This document shows, piece after piece, positions 9,071 to 17,590 of a stretch of 64,000 nucleotides of DNA. Within the stretch, counting starts at the first letter, position 1. Each line of letters starts with the position of its first letter. Under the pieces are notes generated by a model that was not told where the DNA came from, ran no database searches, and saw only the letters and a program-made list of their open reading frames with translations. Where the stretch lies: assembly GCF_026626665.1 (NCBI RefSeq), contig NZ_JAPNKE010000002.1:8576001-8640000 (forward strand), in the 5' to 3' direction. This DNA is from Nannocystis pusilla (GTDB lineage Bacteria > Myxococcota_A > Polyangia > Nannocystales > Nannocystaceae). The translations under genes and the position numbers were made by a program.

Positions 9071-9406
9071 TCAGGGCTTGGTCGCCAACTCGTCCTTCGG
9101 GACTTCGCGCAGGGTGGTCTCGCCCTTGAGCACGAGATACTGCTTGAGCTTGGCGTAGGTCTTGGGCCCGATGCCCTTGATCCGGACGAGGTGGCCCGTC
9201 TCCTGGAACGGCTTGCTGGCGCGGTAGTCGACGATCTTCTTGGCCATGGCCGGGCCGATGCCCGGCAACAGCTCGAGCTGCTCGACGGTGGCGGTGTTGA
9301 GGTTGACCTGACCCTCGAGCGTGGGCGCCGCGAAGGCCGGCGTGGCGGCGAGCAGCGTGGCGGTGAGTGCGGACAGGGACAGGAAATTGCGGATCTGCTT
9401 GAACAT
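9071..9406 (-). CDS. ComEA-like helix-hairpin-helix DNA-binding protein
   Basis: 111 residues. A signal peptide (MFKQIRNFLSLSALTATLLA...AFA) is followed by a ComEA-type double HhH domain: VNLNTATVEQLELLPGIGPA then IVDYRASKPFQETGHLVRIKGIGPKTY. This domain binds double-stranded DNA without sequence preference; in competent bacteria ComEA receives DNA at the cell surface. The start ATG 9406 has a GGAG site 6 bases upstream, which decides against a longer frame from 9478. Exported HhH proteins of this size are common in myxobacteria and often stand alone, as here, with no other competence gene nearby. A role in DNA uptake is therefore possible but not shown. Confidence 0.85.
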   Translation of the reverse strand: MFKQIRNFLSLSALTATLLAATPAFAAPTLEGQVNLNTATVEQLELLPGIGPAMAKKIVDYRASKPFQETGHLVRIKGIGPKTYAKLKQYLVLKGETTLREVPKDELATKP

Positions 9407-9579
9407 GGTGTCTCCGTTCGGCGTTGCGCCGACGCAGGACCTTGAGCAAGCCGAACGCCGCGACGTGGATCGAAGCATTTCAAGCGTTTGGCAGCGTGGC
9501 GCCGGGGCCAGGTGGCCAGCCGGCGGGACGCCCTGTCAGCCCGCTGGACAGCAGGGGGCGGAGCAGCGGAGCGGCCCGC

Positions 9580-9835
9580 GAAAGGGCGATGCGACCGGGC
9601 AGCCTACCGGGTAGCAGGGGCGAGGAAGCCGGGCAGCAGCGGCGATGCAGCGGGGCGGCAGTGGCGATGCGACCGGGCGGCCTACCGGGTAGCAGGGGCG
9701 ATGCAGCCGGGTAGCAGGGCGATGTAGCCGGGCAGCAGGGGCGATGCGACCGGGCAGCAGGGGCGATGCGACCGGGCAGCAGGGGCGATGCGACCGGGCA
9801 GCAGGGGCGGTGCGACCGGGCAGCCGTTGGACTGC
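9580..9835. repeat. Tandem 22 bp repeats (GCGACCGGGCAGCAGGGGC type)
   Basis: At least four near-perfect 22-bp units occur in a row between 9741 and 9820, with diverged units (CCGGGTAGCAGGG, CCGGGCGGC) back to about 9580. They read open in several frames but as meaningless Pro/Gly/Ser repeats. The gap 9407-10101 otherwise contains only the hairpin cluster listed next. Confidence 0.75.
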
Positions 9836-9956
9836 AGGAGTGATACTCCGCGCAGCCCATCGATCCACCTCGGCGTGACCCGCATCGCCCCGCGGGAGAA
9901 GGCCGCGCAGATCGAATCAAGGCCGGGTCGCCGAACAGCATATCGACCTCACTACC

Positions 9957-10034
9957 GGACATGACCCAAAGAACATGTCCATCGCACCAAGCGACCGGCT
10001 TGCTCGCTTCGCAAGATGTCCCTACGGACATGTC
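9957..10034. repeat. Cluster of CATG hairpin repeats
   Basis: GGACATG, AACATGTCC, AAGATGTCC and GGACATGTC half-sites follow each other within 78 bp, just downstream (3') of the Cys-rich lipoprotein gene on the minus strand. This placement, after a stop codon, is typical of the family in this window. Confidence 0.7.
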
Positions 10035-10101
10035 GCCAACGACAGCTCAGTCCGTGCTCTTCAGCCCTCACGCCCGCGCGCGAGCGGGCAGCGCCAAAAT
10101 G

Positions 10102-10713
10102 TTACTCGCCGGCCTTCGGCTCGACGGGCATGCAGATCTTCTCGATCGGCAGCGACTCGGGGTTGGTCGGCGAGAACGCGACGTAGACGCCGTTGCTGCC
10201 GGTCTCGCGGCACTCGTAGCCGTCGCGGCAGCCGCGGTCGCTGTTGCATTCCTTGCGGCAGGAGATCCGCGCGCTCAGGAGGTCGGCGCACAGGCCTTCG
10301 GGCAGGCACAGCTCCTGGTCGGTGCAGCGGTTGTAGATCGTCGGGTCGTCGAGCTCGCGGCACTTGTACTGCGGGTCGTCGGGCGACAGCTTGTCGCCCG
10401 GGTCGACGGGGCGGCGATCTTCACAGTCGGGATCGCACGCGACGCTCAGGAACTCCGTGTTGAAGACCTGAATGCAGGCGCCTTCTTTTGGGCACGAGCC
10501 GGGTGTGCAGCCCTCGATCGTGCATTCGCCCTTGCCGTTGGGGTCGGGGTTGCCGTTGCTGTCGATGAGGTACGAGAGGTCGCAGATTCGCTCGCCGCGG
10601 AAGCTGCAGTCGGTGCTCACCCGGCACGCGCTGCCGATCTTTCGCTGACAGGCGCCGAGCGCGATGACTTGCGCGAGCAGCGCAACGACGATCAGGAGGC
10701 GGCTGGAGGCCAT
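10102..10713 (-). CDS. Cysteine-rich lipoprotein
   Basis: 203 residues. MASSRLLIVVALLAQVIALGAC is a signal peptide with a lipobox (LGAC). The mature part has about 20 cysteines in patterns such as IGSACRVSTDCSFRGERICD and CRKECNSDRGCRDGYECR, typical of the small disulfide-rich domains in secreted myxobacterial proteins. A likely form is a lipid-anchored, disulfide-stabilised surface or periplasmic protein. Function unknown. The start is ATG 10713, preceding the signal peptide; the next gene, divergent, begins 68 bases away, so the two may share a control region. Confidence 0.8.
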   Translation of the reverse strand: MASSRLLIVVALLAQVIALGACQRKIGSACRVSTDCSFRGERICDLSYLIDSNGNPDPNGKGECTIEGCTPGSCPKEGACIQVFNTEFLSVACDPDCEDRRPVDPGDKLSPDDPQYKCRELDDPTIYNRCTDQELCLPEGLCADLLSARISCRKECNSDRGCRDGYECRETGSNGVYVAFSPTNPESLPIEKICMPVEPKAGE

Positions 10714-10781
10714 AGGCGCGCGCGGAGCATACACGGCCCTCTACTTGGGTCACGCCGCGATCCGTGGCACCCTCGTAGGCC

Positions 10782-11480
10782 GTGCATCCGACCCTCGACG
10801 AGCTGCTGGTCCAGTTCCGCGGGCTCCTCGACGCCCACCGCGCCGGGACGGCACCGACCCGCGCCGGCGAAGGCAACCTCCGTTGCGACGGCTGCCTCGA
10901 TTGCAACCGCTGCCGCTTCTGCGTCCAGTGCGTCCGCTGCAACGACTGCAGCAACTGCGAGCTGTGCCACGACTGCCGCGCCTGCACCCGCTCGCGCATG
11001 AGCCGCTCGTGCGTCCGCTCGGGTCACCTCGAATTCTGCGAAGGTTGTGAGGATTCGCAGTACCTCGTGCTCTGCGTCGACTGCACCGGCTGCACGCAGT
11101 GCTTCGCCTGCGTCGGCCTGAAAAACGAAGAGTTCTGCGTGCTCAATCAGCGCTACTCGCGCAAGGACTACTTCCCGGCCGTGCAGGCGCTCAAGCGGCG
11201 GCTCGAGGAGGCGATCGCCGGCGGCAGCCTGTTGACGGAGATCGCCGCGATCGGTCGCGGCGCCTGGCCGCCTCGCGGGTTCGACATCCCGAGAGAATTC
11301 ACGGCGGCGATCTCCGCGCCCATGGAGGCCGCGGCCCCGCTCGAGCCGGCCGTGGTCGCGGCCGACGACGACGTCGATCCATGGGTCGACGAGGCCGCGC
11401 CGAGCCGCGAGCCGGGCGAGGCCGTCGATCGTGAGCCCGTCGCAGTGTCGTGGGTGTACCAGCCCGCTCGCCCGTTTTGA
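10782..11480 (+). CDS. Protein with 12-fold (Cys-x-x) repeat, probable metal-binding
   Basis: 232 residues with no signal peptide. From C35 to C68 there is a cysteine at exactly every third position (12 in a row), then C77, C86, C89, C98, C101, C104, C107, C110 and C119, making 21 cysteines in 85 residues. The segment after the repeat, CFACVGLKNEEFCVLNQRYS, has a CxxCxGL...C-N-x-x-Y form seen in proteins often labelled caib/baif in draft genomes; I treat that label as meaningless. The C-terminal 90 residues are acidic and probably disordered. Regular CxxC spacing suggests binding of several Zn or Fe-S centres, or a repeat solenoid with a cysteine ladder. The GTG start at 10782 follows CCTCGTAGGC. 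Confidence 0.75.
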   Translation: MHPTLDELLVQFRGLLDAHRAGTAPTRAGEGNLRCDGCLDCNRCRFCVQCVRCNDCSNCELCHDCRACTRSRMSRSCVRSGHLEFCEGCEDSQYLVLCVDCTGCTQCFACVGLKNEEFCVLNQRYSRKDYFPAVQALKRRLEEAIAGGSLLTEIAAIGRGAWPPRGFDIPREFTAAISAPMEAAAPLEPAVVAADDDVDPWVDEAAPSREPGEAVDREPVAVSWVYQPARPF

Positions 11481-11514
11481 GGCGCGAGCCCGCGGCCTGT
11501 GGTAAGCGCCGGCC

Positions 11515-12348
11515 ATGCTGCTGGCAGGGCGCACTCTGGCGATCATCGGTTGCGGGACCATGGGCGAGGCGATCGTCGCCGGCCTGCTGCGCGCGGGGCT
11601 GCTCGCGCCGACCCAGATCGTGGCGACCACGCGCCGTCACGAGGCCGCCGAGGCCGTCCGCCAGCGCCACGGCGTCCGGATCGCCACCGACAACCTCCAG
11701 GCGATCGCCGAGGCCGACGCGGTGCTGATCGCGGTCAAGCCCCAGCGCGTCAGCAAGGTGCTCCACGAGGAGGGGGTCCGCGCCGCGCTGGTCGACAAGC
11801 CGGTCATCAGCATCGCGGCCGGCGTCACGCTCGCCCAGTTGCAGGGCTGGTTACCCGAGAGCCCTGTCATTCGGGCCATGCCCAATACGCCATGTCTCAT
11901 CGGACAGGGGATGACGGTGCTCGCGCGCGGCCAGCGAGCCGGCGACGCCGAGGTCGCGCTGGCGAAGAAGTTGTTCGACACCGTGGGCCTGTGCCTCGAG
12001 GTCGAGGACAAGCTGATGGACGCGGTGACCAGCCTCGGCGCCAGCGGCCCGGCGTTCGTCTACGTGATGATCGAGGCGATGGCCGACGGCGGGGTGATGA
12101 TGGGCCTGCCCCGCCCGGTGGCGCTGCAGATGGCCGCGCAGGTGTTCCAGGGCGCGGCGCGCATGGTGCTGTCGACCGGCTTCCACCCGGCAGCCCTGAA
12201 GGATCAGGTCACCACGCCCGCCGGCTGCACCATCGCCGGCATCCTGACCATGGAGGACGGCCGGATCCGCTCCGTCCTGGCGCGCACGATCCAGGAGGCC
12301 GCCAAGGTCGCCAGCGAGCTCGGCCGCGACAGCTCGGCCGAGAAGTGA
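11515..12348 (+). CDS. proC: Pyrroline-5-carboxylate reductase
   Basis: 277 residues, the usual length. It reduces 1-pyrroline-5-carboxylate to L-proline with NAD(P)H, the last step of proline synthesis. The Rossmann motif GCGTMGEAI is at residues 12-20, the RAMPNTPCLIGQG block is at about 120, and the conserved C-terminal dimer domain contains ASGPAFVYVMIEAMADGG and the TPAGCTIAGI motif. The start is ATG 11515, 34 bases after the Cys-repeat gene. It stands alone for its pathway here (no proA or proB). Confidence 0.95.
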   Translation: MLLAGRTLAIIGCGTMGEAIVAGLLRAGLLAPTQIVATTRRHEAAEAVRQRHGVRIATDNLQAIAEADAVLIAVKPQRVSKVLHEEGVRAALVDKPVISIAAGVTLAQLQGWLPESPVIRAMPNTPCLIGQGMTVLARGQRAGDAEVALAKKLFDTVGLCLEVEDKLMDAVTSLGASGPAFVYVMIEAMADGGVMMGLPRPVALQMAAQVFQGAARMVLSTGFHPAALKDQVTTPAGCTIAGILTMEDGRIRSVLARTIQEAAKVASELGRDSSAEK

Positions 12349-12467
12349 CGGCGCGGCGGTCCGCGCGGCTCGCAGGCGCGGGGCACCGCCGGTCGAAGAC
12401 TTGCCTCGAGAGCGCGCGGGCTCGAAGATCGCGCGCGCGCGCCCGGGCAGGCCGCGCGCCCGGCCTC

Positions 12468-12884
12468 ATGCGCACCCTGCTCAGCCTCGTGTTCCTGATC
12501 GCGATCCTGTGGGCGAGCTGCACGGTCAAGCTCGGCGCCTACACGCTCTCGGAGCACGTCGACCGGATCGGTGAGACGCCGCAGGCGAAGGAGCTGCTCG
12601 ACGGGACGCGCGGGCGGATCTCGCCGATGCTCGAGGACATGAAGCAGCGGATCTTCGGCGAGTACGTCGAGGCGCCCACGCGCGCGACGAACTCGAAGGA
12701 GCCGCCGGGCGAGCGCCGTCGATCGCTGCCCCGGCCGTCGCAAGCCGCCGTCCGCTCGGCTCCGCCCGCCGAGACGAGAACCGCCGAGGCGCGGGCTCCG
12801 GCGCCGAGCCGCGGACCGTCGAGCGCGGACGATGCCCGCCTGCCCGGCGCGCGCCGAGCGGCGCTCCGCCGCGGCGAGCCATGA
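12468..12884 (+). CDS. Small membrane-anchored hypothetical protein
   Basis: 138 residues. An N-terminal hydrophobic segment (LLSLVFLIAILWASCTVKLG) could be an uncleaved anchor or a signal. A short helical stretch (EHVDRIGETPQAKELLDGTR) follows, and then a basic Pro/Arg/Ala-rich tail from about residue 70, probably disordered. It lies 119 bases after proC on the same strand. I do not recognise a family. The tail could partly be an over-extension. Confidence 0.55.
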   Translation: MRTLLSLVFLIAILWASCTVKLGAYTLSEHVDRIGETPQAKELLDGTRGRISPMLEDMKQRIFGEYVEAPTRATNSKEPPGERRRSLPRPSQAAVRSAPPAETRTAEARAPAPSRGPSSADDARLPGARRAALRRGEP

Positions 12885-12893
12885 ACGGCATGG

Positions 12894-12913
12894 ACATGCC
12901 TTAAAAGACATGT
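12894..12913. repeat. CATG hairpin repeat after the small membrane protein gene
   Basis: ACATGCC and GACATGT arms separated by a TTAAAA-type loop, 10 bases after the stop codon. Single copy of the family. The remaining 150 bases up to the intron show only a TATCCT box (13052-13057), a candidate -10 element for the receptor gene beyond the intron. Confidence 0.6.
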
Positions 12914-13536
12914 CTTCGTTGCGATGATCGAAGGGACGACGCGGGAGCCAGGCCGGGAGCGCGTCTCGCGGGCCCGCGGCGCCCCGTCGCCGGTCACCGG
13001 AGGAAGGCCGGCCTCGCGCGCATTCGCGACCTCGACGCGGCGGACCTTCGATATCCTGGCCGCGTGGTGCGTCCTGAAGACGAGGGCGAGCAGGACCCCG
13101 AAGGGGCGGCTCGGCCGCGTCATGCTGCACCGTTCCAGCGGGTGAGAGTCCCGCCCGGGTAGGCGCCGGAGCGCCCGGTAGCAGGCCCCAGGCGCGAGGA
13201 GAGATTCTCGCGGCCCGAGCGGGGCGTCAAAAGCCTCTACGGAGGGAGCAAGAACGCGGGCCGCAACATGAAGTGAAGCCTGCAGCCTCGACAGAGAAAC
13301 AATGGAGGAGCCGAGCCGCTCATGTCACGGCGAAGGCCACGTCCACCGCGCAGTCATCCGGATCAGAAAGCGCGGTGGGTCCTCCCGGGGTACGGGGCGC
13401 AGCACGCGTTCAAGGAGCGATGCGGAACAGGAGAGGCCCGTCTGCACGGCCCGTGTCGGGGCGAGGCGACTCGTATAAGCCGAAGGCGAAGTCGAGCGCT
13501 GTGCAGCGGGAGTCCGAGGGGGTCGTAGTACCGGCG

Positions 13537-14964
13537 ATGGCGGCGCAGAACAACGCCGCCGGAGGGAAGGGCCCCTGGGGTGGTCGTGTCGGAGAAGAAG
13601 GTAAGCGCGAGGGCATGGCCTGCAGGACAGGTCCCAACAACCCCACGCGGCGCAGGCCGCGTGACAAAGTGCGAGAACTTCGACGCCGACTGTGGGCCGC
13701 GGCCAAGCGGCATCCGGGTCGCCGCTTCCATGCGCTGTACGACCGCATCTTCAGGCGTGACGTCCTGAGGGAAGCATGGAGGCGGGTGAAGAGGAACAGG
13801 GGCTCGGCGGGCGTCGACAGACAGACGCTGGCCGAGGTGGAGGAGTACGGCGTCGATCGCTTCCTCGAAGAGATCGCCGACGAACTCAAGGGCGGGACGT
13901 ACCGGCCGAGCGCGGTCATGCGGCGGTACATCCCGAAGGCGGACGGGAAGAAGCGGCCGCTGGGGATCCCGACAGTCCGGGACCGAGTGGTGCAGATGGC
14001 GGCGAAGCTGGTGCTGGAGCCGATATTCGAGGCGGACTTCCTTCCGTGCTCGTACGGCTTCCGGCCGAAGCGCAGTGCGACGCAGGCGCTCGAGCGCTTG
14101 CGCGTGCTGGGAGCGCGCGGTGGGAACCACGTGCTCGACGCCGACATCCGCGACTACTTCGGCAGCATCGATCACGAGCGACTGATGAAGCTCGTGGCGA
14201 TGCGAATCTCGGATCGCAGGGTCCTCAAGCTGGTGCGGCAGTGGCTCGAAGCCGGTGTGATGGAGGACAGCGAAGTGACGGCGATGCTCTCGGGGACACC
14301 CCAGGGCGGCGTCATCTCACCGCTGCTGTCGAACATCTACCTCGGCGTCCTCGACAAGCTGTGGCAGCGACGACACGCCCACCTGGGCGAGCTCGTGCGC
14401 TACTGCGACGACTTCGTGATCCTGTGCAGGACCGCGAAGGCGTGCGAGGAGGCCGAGGTCAGGGTCCGCGAGATCCTGCGACGGCTCAAGCTGGAGCTGC
14501 ATCCCGAAAAGACGAGGCGCGTCGAGCTGAGCCGGGGACGGCAAGGCTTCGACTTCCTCGGCTGTCACCTGCGCAAGCGCATGTCCGGGCCGATCTGGGA
14601 GAAGGAGCATCGCAGGGTGTACTTCCTCCAGCGCTGGCCTTCGCAGCGCAGCATGACGCGGGTTCGGCACCGCGTGAAGGAGCTAACTGGCTCGAACCGC
14701 AACGGGGTCAAAGATGTCCGGGTGCTCATCCGCGACATCAACCCCGTGCTGCACGGCTGGGGTAACTACTTCCGCACCGGGAACGCCGCCGCGAAATTCA
14801 ATCAGATCGACACGTACGTATGGCGCCGGCTCACGCACTTCATGGTGCGGCGCCATGGCCGACACCTGCGAGCCAACGACGTCGAAGGTTGGACAAGCGA
14901 CTTCTTCCATGACCACGGGCTCCACCGACTACGTGGGACCGTGCAGTACCCGGAGGCCGCGTAA
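13537..14964 (+). CDS. ltrA: Group II intron-encoded reverse transcriptase/maturase
   Basis: About 475 residues. The reverse-transcriptase domain shows RRYIPKADGKKRPLGIPTVR (RT2), CSYGFRPKRSATQAL, DADIRDYFGSIDHE (RT3), GTPQGGVISPLLSNIYL (RT4) and the active-site YCDDF (RT5; the usual form is YADDF). The maturase (X) domain follows, with RVKELTGSNR and PVLHGWGNYFRTGNA. There is no H-N-H endonuclease, so it would rely on target-primed mechanisms without second-strand cutting. It splices its own intron RNA and copies it into DNA. Start uncertain: the frame is open from 13273, and ATG 13537 or 13615 is likelier because earlier sequence belongs to the ribozyme. The frame looks intact. Confidence 0.92.
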   Translation: MAAQNNAAGGKGPWGGRVGEEGKREGMACRTGPNNPTRRRPRDKVRELRRRLWAAAKRHPGRRFHALYDRIFRRDVLREAWRRVKRNRGSAGVDRQTLAEVEEYGVDRFLEEIADELKGGTYRPSAVMRRYIPKADGKKRPLGIPTVRDRVVQMAAKLVLEPIFEADFLPCSYGFRPKRSATQALERLRVLGARGGNHVLDADIRDYFGSIDHERLMKLVAMRISDRRVLKLVRQWLEAGVMEDSEVTAMLSGTPQGGVISPLLSNIYLGVLDKLWQRRHAHLGELVRYCDDFVILCRTAKACEEAEVRVREILRRLKLELHPEKTRRVELSRGRQGFDFLGCHLRKRMSGPIWEKEHRRVYFLQRWPSQRSMTRVRHRVKELTGSNRNGVKDVRVLIRDINPVLHGWGNYFRTGNAAAKFNQIDTYVWRRLTHFMVRRHGRHLRANDVEGWTSDFFHDHGLHRLRGTVQYPEAA

Positions 14965-14989
14965 TGCGACGGCCCGAGAGACCACCGGT

Positions 14990-15022
14990 AAGCCGTGTGC
15001 GGGAAATTCGCATGCACGGTTT
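14990..15022 (+). ncRNA. Group II intron domain V hairpin
   Basis: AGCCGTGTGCGGGAAATTCG followed by CATGCACGGTTT folds into the conserved domain V. The AGCCGTG/CACGGTT lower stem contains the catalytic AGC triad, then a 2-base bulge, an upper stem and a GAAA-type loop. This is the most conserved part of any group II intron and marks the ribozyme as probably active. Confidence 0.88.
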
Positions 15023-15080
15023 GAACGGGGGTCTTGCCCAACTTCTCCGCCTCATGCGGAAAGGAAAGTAGGATCTACCA

Positions 15081-17456
15081 ATGGTGCTCGCCCTCCTCTT
15101 TGCGCTCGCGCTGACCTCGGCGCCGACGAGCGCGCCTGGCGGGCCGGCCGCGAGTGAGACGACCGCTGCGACGCCCACGACCCCGGCGAGCCCGCTCGGA
15201 CGAGCGCGGCTGCGCGGACGCGTGATGGTCTACGGCAGCCGCGATCCGGTCGCCGGCGCCCGCCTGCTCGGCGACGACAACTCGACCGAGACCGACAAGA
15301 CCGGCCACTTCGAGCTGTGGCTGCCGCCCGGGGAGCACGAGCTGCTGATCCGCGCGGCTGGCTTTCAGGACCTGTCCGTAAGTATCAAGCTCGAAGACCG
15401 GCAGGACCTGGTCTACGAGTACCGCCTCGCGCCCGACGTCGCGGGCAACAAGTTCCGCACGGTCGTCCGGCAGCAACGCGAGGTCGCGGTGTCGAGCACG
15501 ACGCTGCGCGACGAGGAGATCCGCGCGATCCCGGGGACCTTCGGCGACCCGTTCCGGGTGGTCGGCAGCCTGCCCGGCGTGTCGCAGCTCGCGGGCTTCC
15601 TGCCGTACGTGGTGGTCCGCGGCGCCGCGCCCGGCAACACCGGCTACTACCTCGACGGCGTGCGCGTGCCGATCCTGTTCCACGTCGCGCTCGGGCCGTC
15701 GGTCATCCACCCCTACTTCATCGACCAGGTCGACTTCTACGCCAGCGGCGCCCCGGTGCGGCTCGGACGCTACGCCAGCGGCATCATCGAGGGCCGCACG
15801 CGCGCGGCCCGGCGCGACCGCGCCTACGGCGAGTTCGACGTCCGCCTCACCGACGCCGGCGGCCTGGTCGAGATCCCGCTCAACTACAAGTATGATCGAG
15901 CATGTCTCGCAGAACAGCGCCAAAAGGCCAGGTCTAAAAAGACAGGTCGCGTCAAGCGCGAGGCGTGCCGGCGCGGACCGGCGCGCGGCTCGCTGACGTT
16001 CGCGGGCCGCTACAGCTACACCGCCGGCGTGCTGACGCTGGTGCAGGCCAACCTCAAGCTGCGCTTCTGGGACTACCAGGCCCGCTTCGACCACGCGCTC
16101 GGCAAGCGCGCGACCTACACCGCGTTCGCGCTCGGCAGCTTCGACGAGCTGGGCGAGAAGTCGAACCCGACCCCGTTCGTGCGCTTCGAGTTCTACCGGC
16201 TGGTGCAGAAGATCCGCCATGGATTGCCGCGGGGCGGCGTCGCCACCTACAGCCTCGGCCTCGGCCTCGACCGCACCGGCCTGTCGCGCACGCGCAGCAA
16301 CGAGTGGCTCGTCGCGCCGCGCGTCGACGTGCGCGTGCCGGTCGGCGAGAGCGGCAACGCGGAGTTCGGGGCCGGCATCGATCAGGAGGTGCAGATCTTC
16401 CGCGGCGCGACGGCGGCGACGGCGAGCGAGGGGTGGAAGCTCGAGAGCCTGACGCAGCTGTTCAGCGACCGCGTGGTCTCGGCCACCGGGATGTACGCCG
16501 AGCTGCTGTGGCGCAAGGGTCGGTTCGACATCCGCCCCGGCGTGCGCGCCGACCTCTACGCCCAGGTCGGTCACTCGCCGGTGCTGCCGCAGGCGCGCAC
16601 CGTCACGCACGCGTTCGGCATCGACCCGCGGATCCTCGTGCGCGAGAAGGTCGGCGAGCGCTGGACCCTGCGCCAGAACGTCGGCGTGTATCACCAGCCG
16701 CCGAGCTTCCCCGTGCCGCTGCCGGGGCTCGAGAGCTTCGGCTTCGAGCGCGGCCTGCAGCGCAACATCCAGGGCAGCGTCGGCTACGAGCTGGTGCTCG
16801 GCAACAAGCTGGCGATCACGCAGGACGTGTACCTCGGCCGGCTGACGAACTTGCAGGACTACGACCTCGCGTCGCTGTCTTCGGGCAAGCTGCAGGAGAT
16901 CGACGACCTCGTGATCTCGGCCAAGGGTTGGTCGTACGGGCTCGAGACGATGGCGCGCCTGCTGCCCGGTCAGCGCGCCTACGGGTGGGCCGCGTACACG
17001 CTGTCGCGCTCGACCCGCGAGTACGAGTACGGCGGACGCGCCGCTTCGAACTGGGATCAGCGTCACATCGTCAACGTCGTGCTCGGCTATCGCATCAGCG
17101 ATCGCTGGAGCTTCGGCGGTCGCCTGCACTTTCATTCAGGTCGCCCGTACACCGTCCAAATCGGCGATCAGACGGCTTCTGAGGCGCTCCTGTACAACCG
17201 CAACAACCGTCGCTTGCCCGCTTACTTTCAGCTCGATCTGCGCGCCGAACGAACCTGGCGCTTCCGCGCGTGGAGCCTGCACTTCGTCGCAGACCTGCTC
17301 AACTCCACGTATTCGAGCGAAGTGATCGCGTGCGTGCTCCAAGGAAATTCGGACGTCGCATCATCCGGTGCAGGCTCGATCGTCAGCGACACGGCTTGCG
17401 GCTCGCGTGGCTTAAGATACATTTTGCCCTCTCTAGGCCTTCGTGGGGTGTTCTAG
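15081..17456 (+). CDS. TonB-dependent receptor with carboxypeptidase-regulatory N-terminal domain
   Basis: 791 residues. A short signal sequence is followed by a CarboxypepD_reg-like beta domain (about 45-110: RVMVYGSRDPVAGARLLGDD...), a TonB plug (about 125-240, with IPGTFGDPFRVVGSLPGVSQ and VVRGAAPGNTGYYLDGVRVP), and a 22-strand-type barrel ending in an outer-membrane signature (LPSLGLRGVF). It would import a substrate across the outer membrane using TonB energy. Residues about 273-294 are a basic insert (YDRACLAEQRQKARSKKTGR) encoded by copies of the hairpin repeat at 15907-15953; the insert is in frame. The gene starts just after a group II intron, so expression may depend on the intron's splicing or on a promoter inside it. 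Confidence 0.9.
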   Translation: MVLALLFALALTSAPTSAPGGPAASETTAATPTTPASPLGRARLRGRVMVYGSRDPVAGARLLGDDNSTETDKTGHFELWLPPGEHELLIRAAGFQDLSVSIKLEDRQDLVYEYRLAPDVAGNKFRTVVRQQREVAVSSTTLRDEEIRAIPGTFGDPFRVVGSLPGVSQLAGFLPYVVVRGAAPGNTGYYLDGVRVPILFHVALGPSVIHPYFIDQVDFYASGAPVRLGRYASGIIEGRTRAARRDRAYGEFDVRLTDAGGLVEIPLNYKYDRACLAEQRQKARSKKTGRVKREACRRGPARGSLTFAGRYSYTAGVLTLVQANLKLRFWDYQARFDHALGKRATYTAFALGSFDELGEKSNPTPFVRFEFYRLVQKIRHGLPRGGVATYSLGLGLDRTGLSRTRSNEWLVAPRVDVRVPVGESGNAEFGAGIDQEVQIFRGATAATASEGWKLESLTQLFSDRVVSATGMYAELLWRKGRFDIRPGVRADLYAQVGHSPVLPQARTVTHAFGIDPRILVREKVGERWTLRQNVGVYHQPPSFPVPLPGLESFGFERGLQRNIQGSVGYELVLGNKLAITQDVYLGRLTNLQDYDLASLSSGKLQEIDDLVISAKGWSYGLETMARLLPGQRAYGWAAYTLSRSTREYEYGGRAASNWDQRHIVNVVLGYRISDRWSFGGRLHFHSGRPYTVQIGDQTASEALLYNRNNRRLPAYFQLDLRAERTWRFRAWSLHFVADLLNSTYSSEVIACVLQGNSDVASSGAGSIVSDTACGSRGLRYILPSLGLRGVF

Positions 17457-17467
17457 GCGGGGGCCAA

Positions 17468-17506
17468 CAAGCCCCGAAGGACAAGTCCCATGGGACATGC
17501 CCGTGT
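17468..17506. repeat. CATG hairpin repeat downstream of the receptor gene
   Basis: GGACAAGTCCCATGGGACATGCC contains a perfect 12-bp palindrome (17485-17496) and a GGACATG half-site. It lies about 20 bases after the receptor stop codon and could act as a terminator or mRNA stabiliser. Confidence 0.6.
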
Positions 17507-17590
17507 GAGCATCCGCAACGGAGGACGGTTCGAAGCACCAAGTAACTTGTGTCATGATGGGGCTCGGGACATCCGACCGAGGAGCTCAAG

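Larger units (their letters stand above)
13067..15080 (+). mobile_element. Group II intron (retroelement) with reverse transcriptase
   Basis: The element starts with GTGCG at 13067, the 5' consensus of bacterial group II introns. GTCCTG just inside pairs with CAGGAC about 15 bases later, and a GGTGAGAGTCCC segment (about 13140) corresponds to the domain I GGTGNGAGTCCC seen in related introns. The reverse-transcriptase gene sits in the domain IV position. Domain V (14990-15022) and a plausible domain VI hairpin (CTTCTCCGC...GCGGAAAGGAAAG, 15040-15070) close the element. The 3' end, expected to be AY, must lie between about 15072 and 15082; I cannot place it exactly. The intron separates a TATCCT promoter-like box from the receptor start codon. 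Confidence 0.85.

Noticed and set aside
13273..13536. N-terminal extension of the intron reverse transcriptase
   Set aside because: The frame is open but the sequence overlaps the ribozyme domains and has no protein-like conservation; later ATGs fit the family better.
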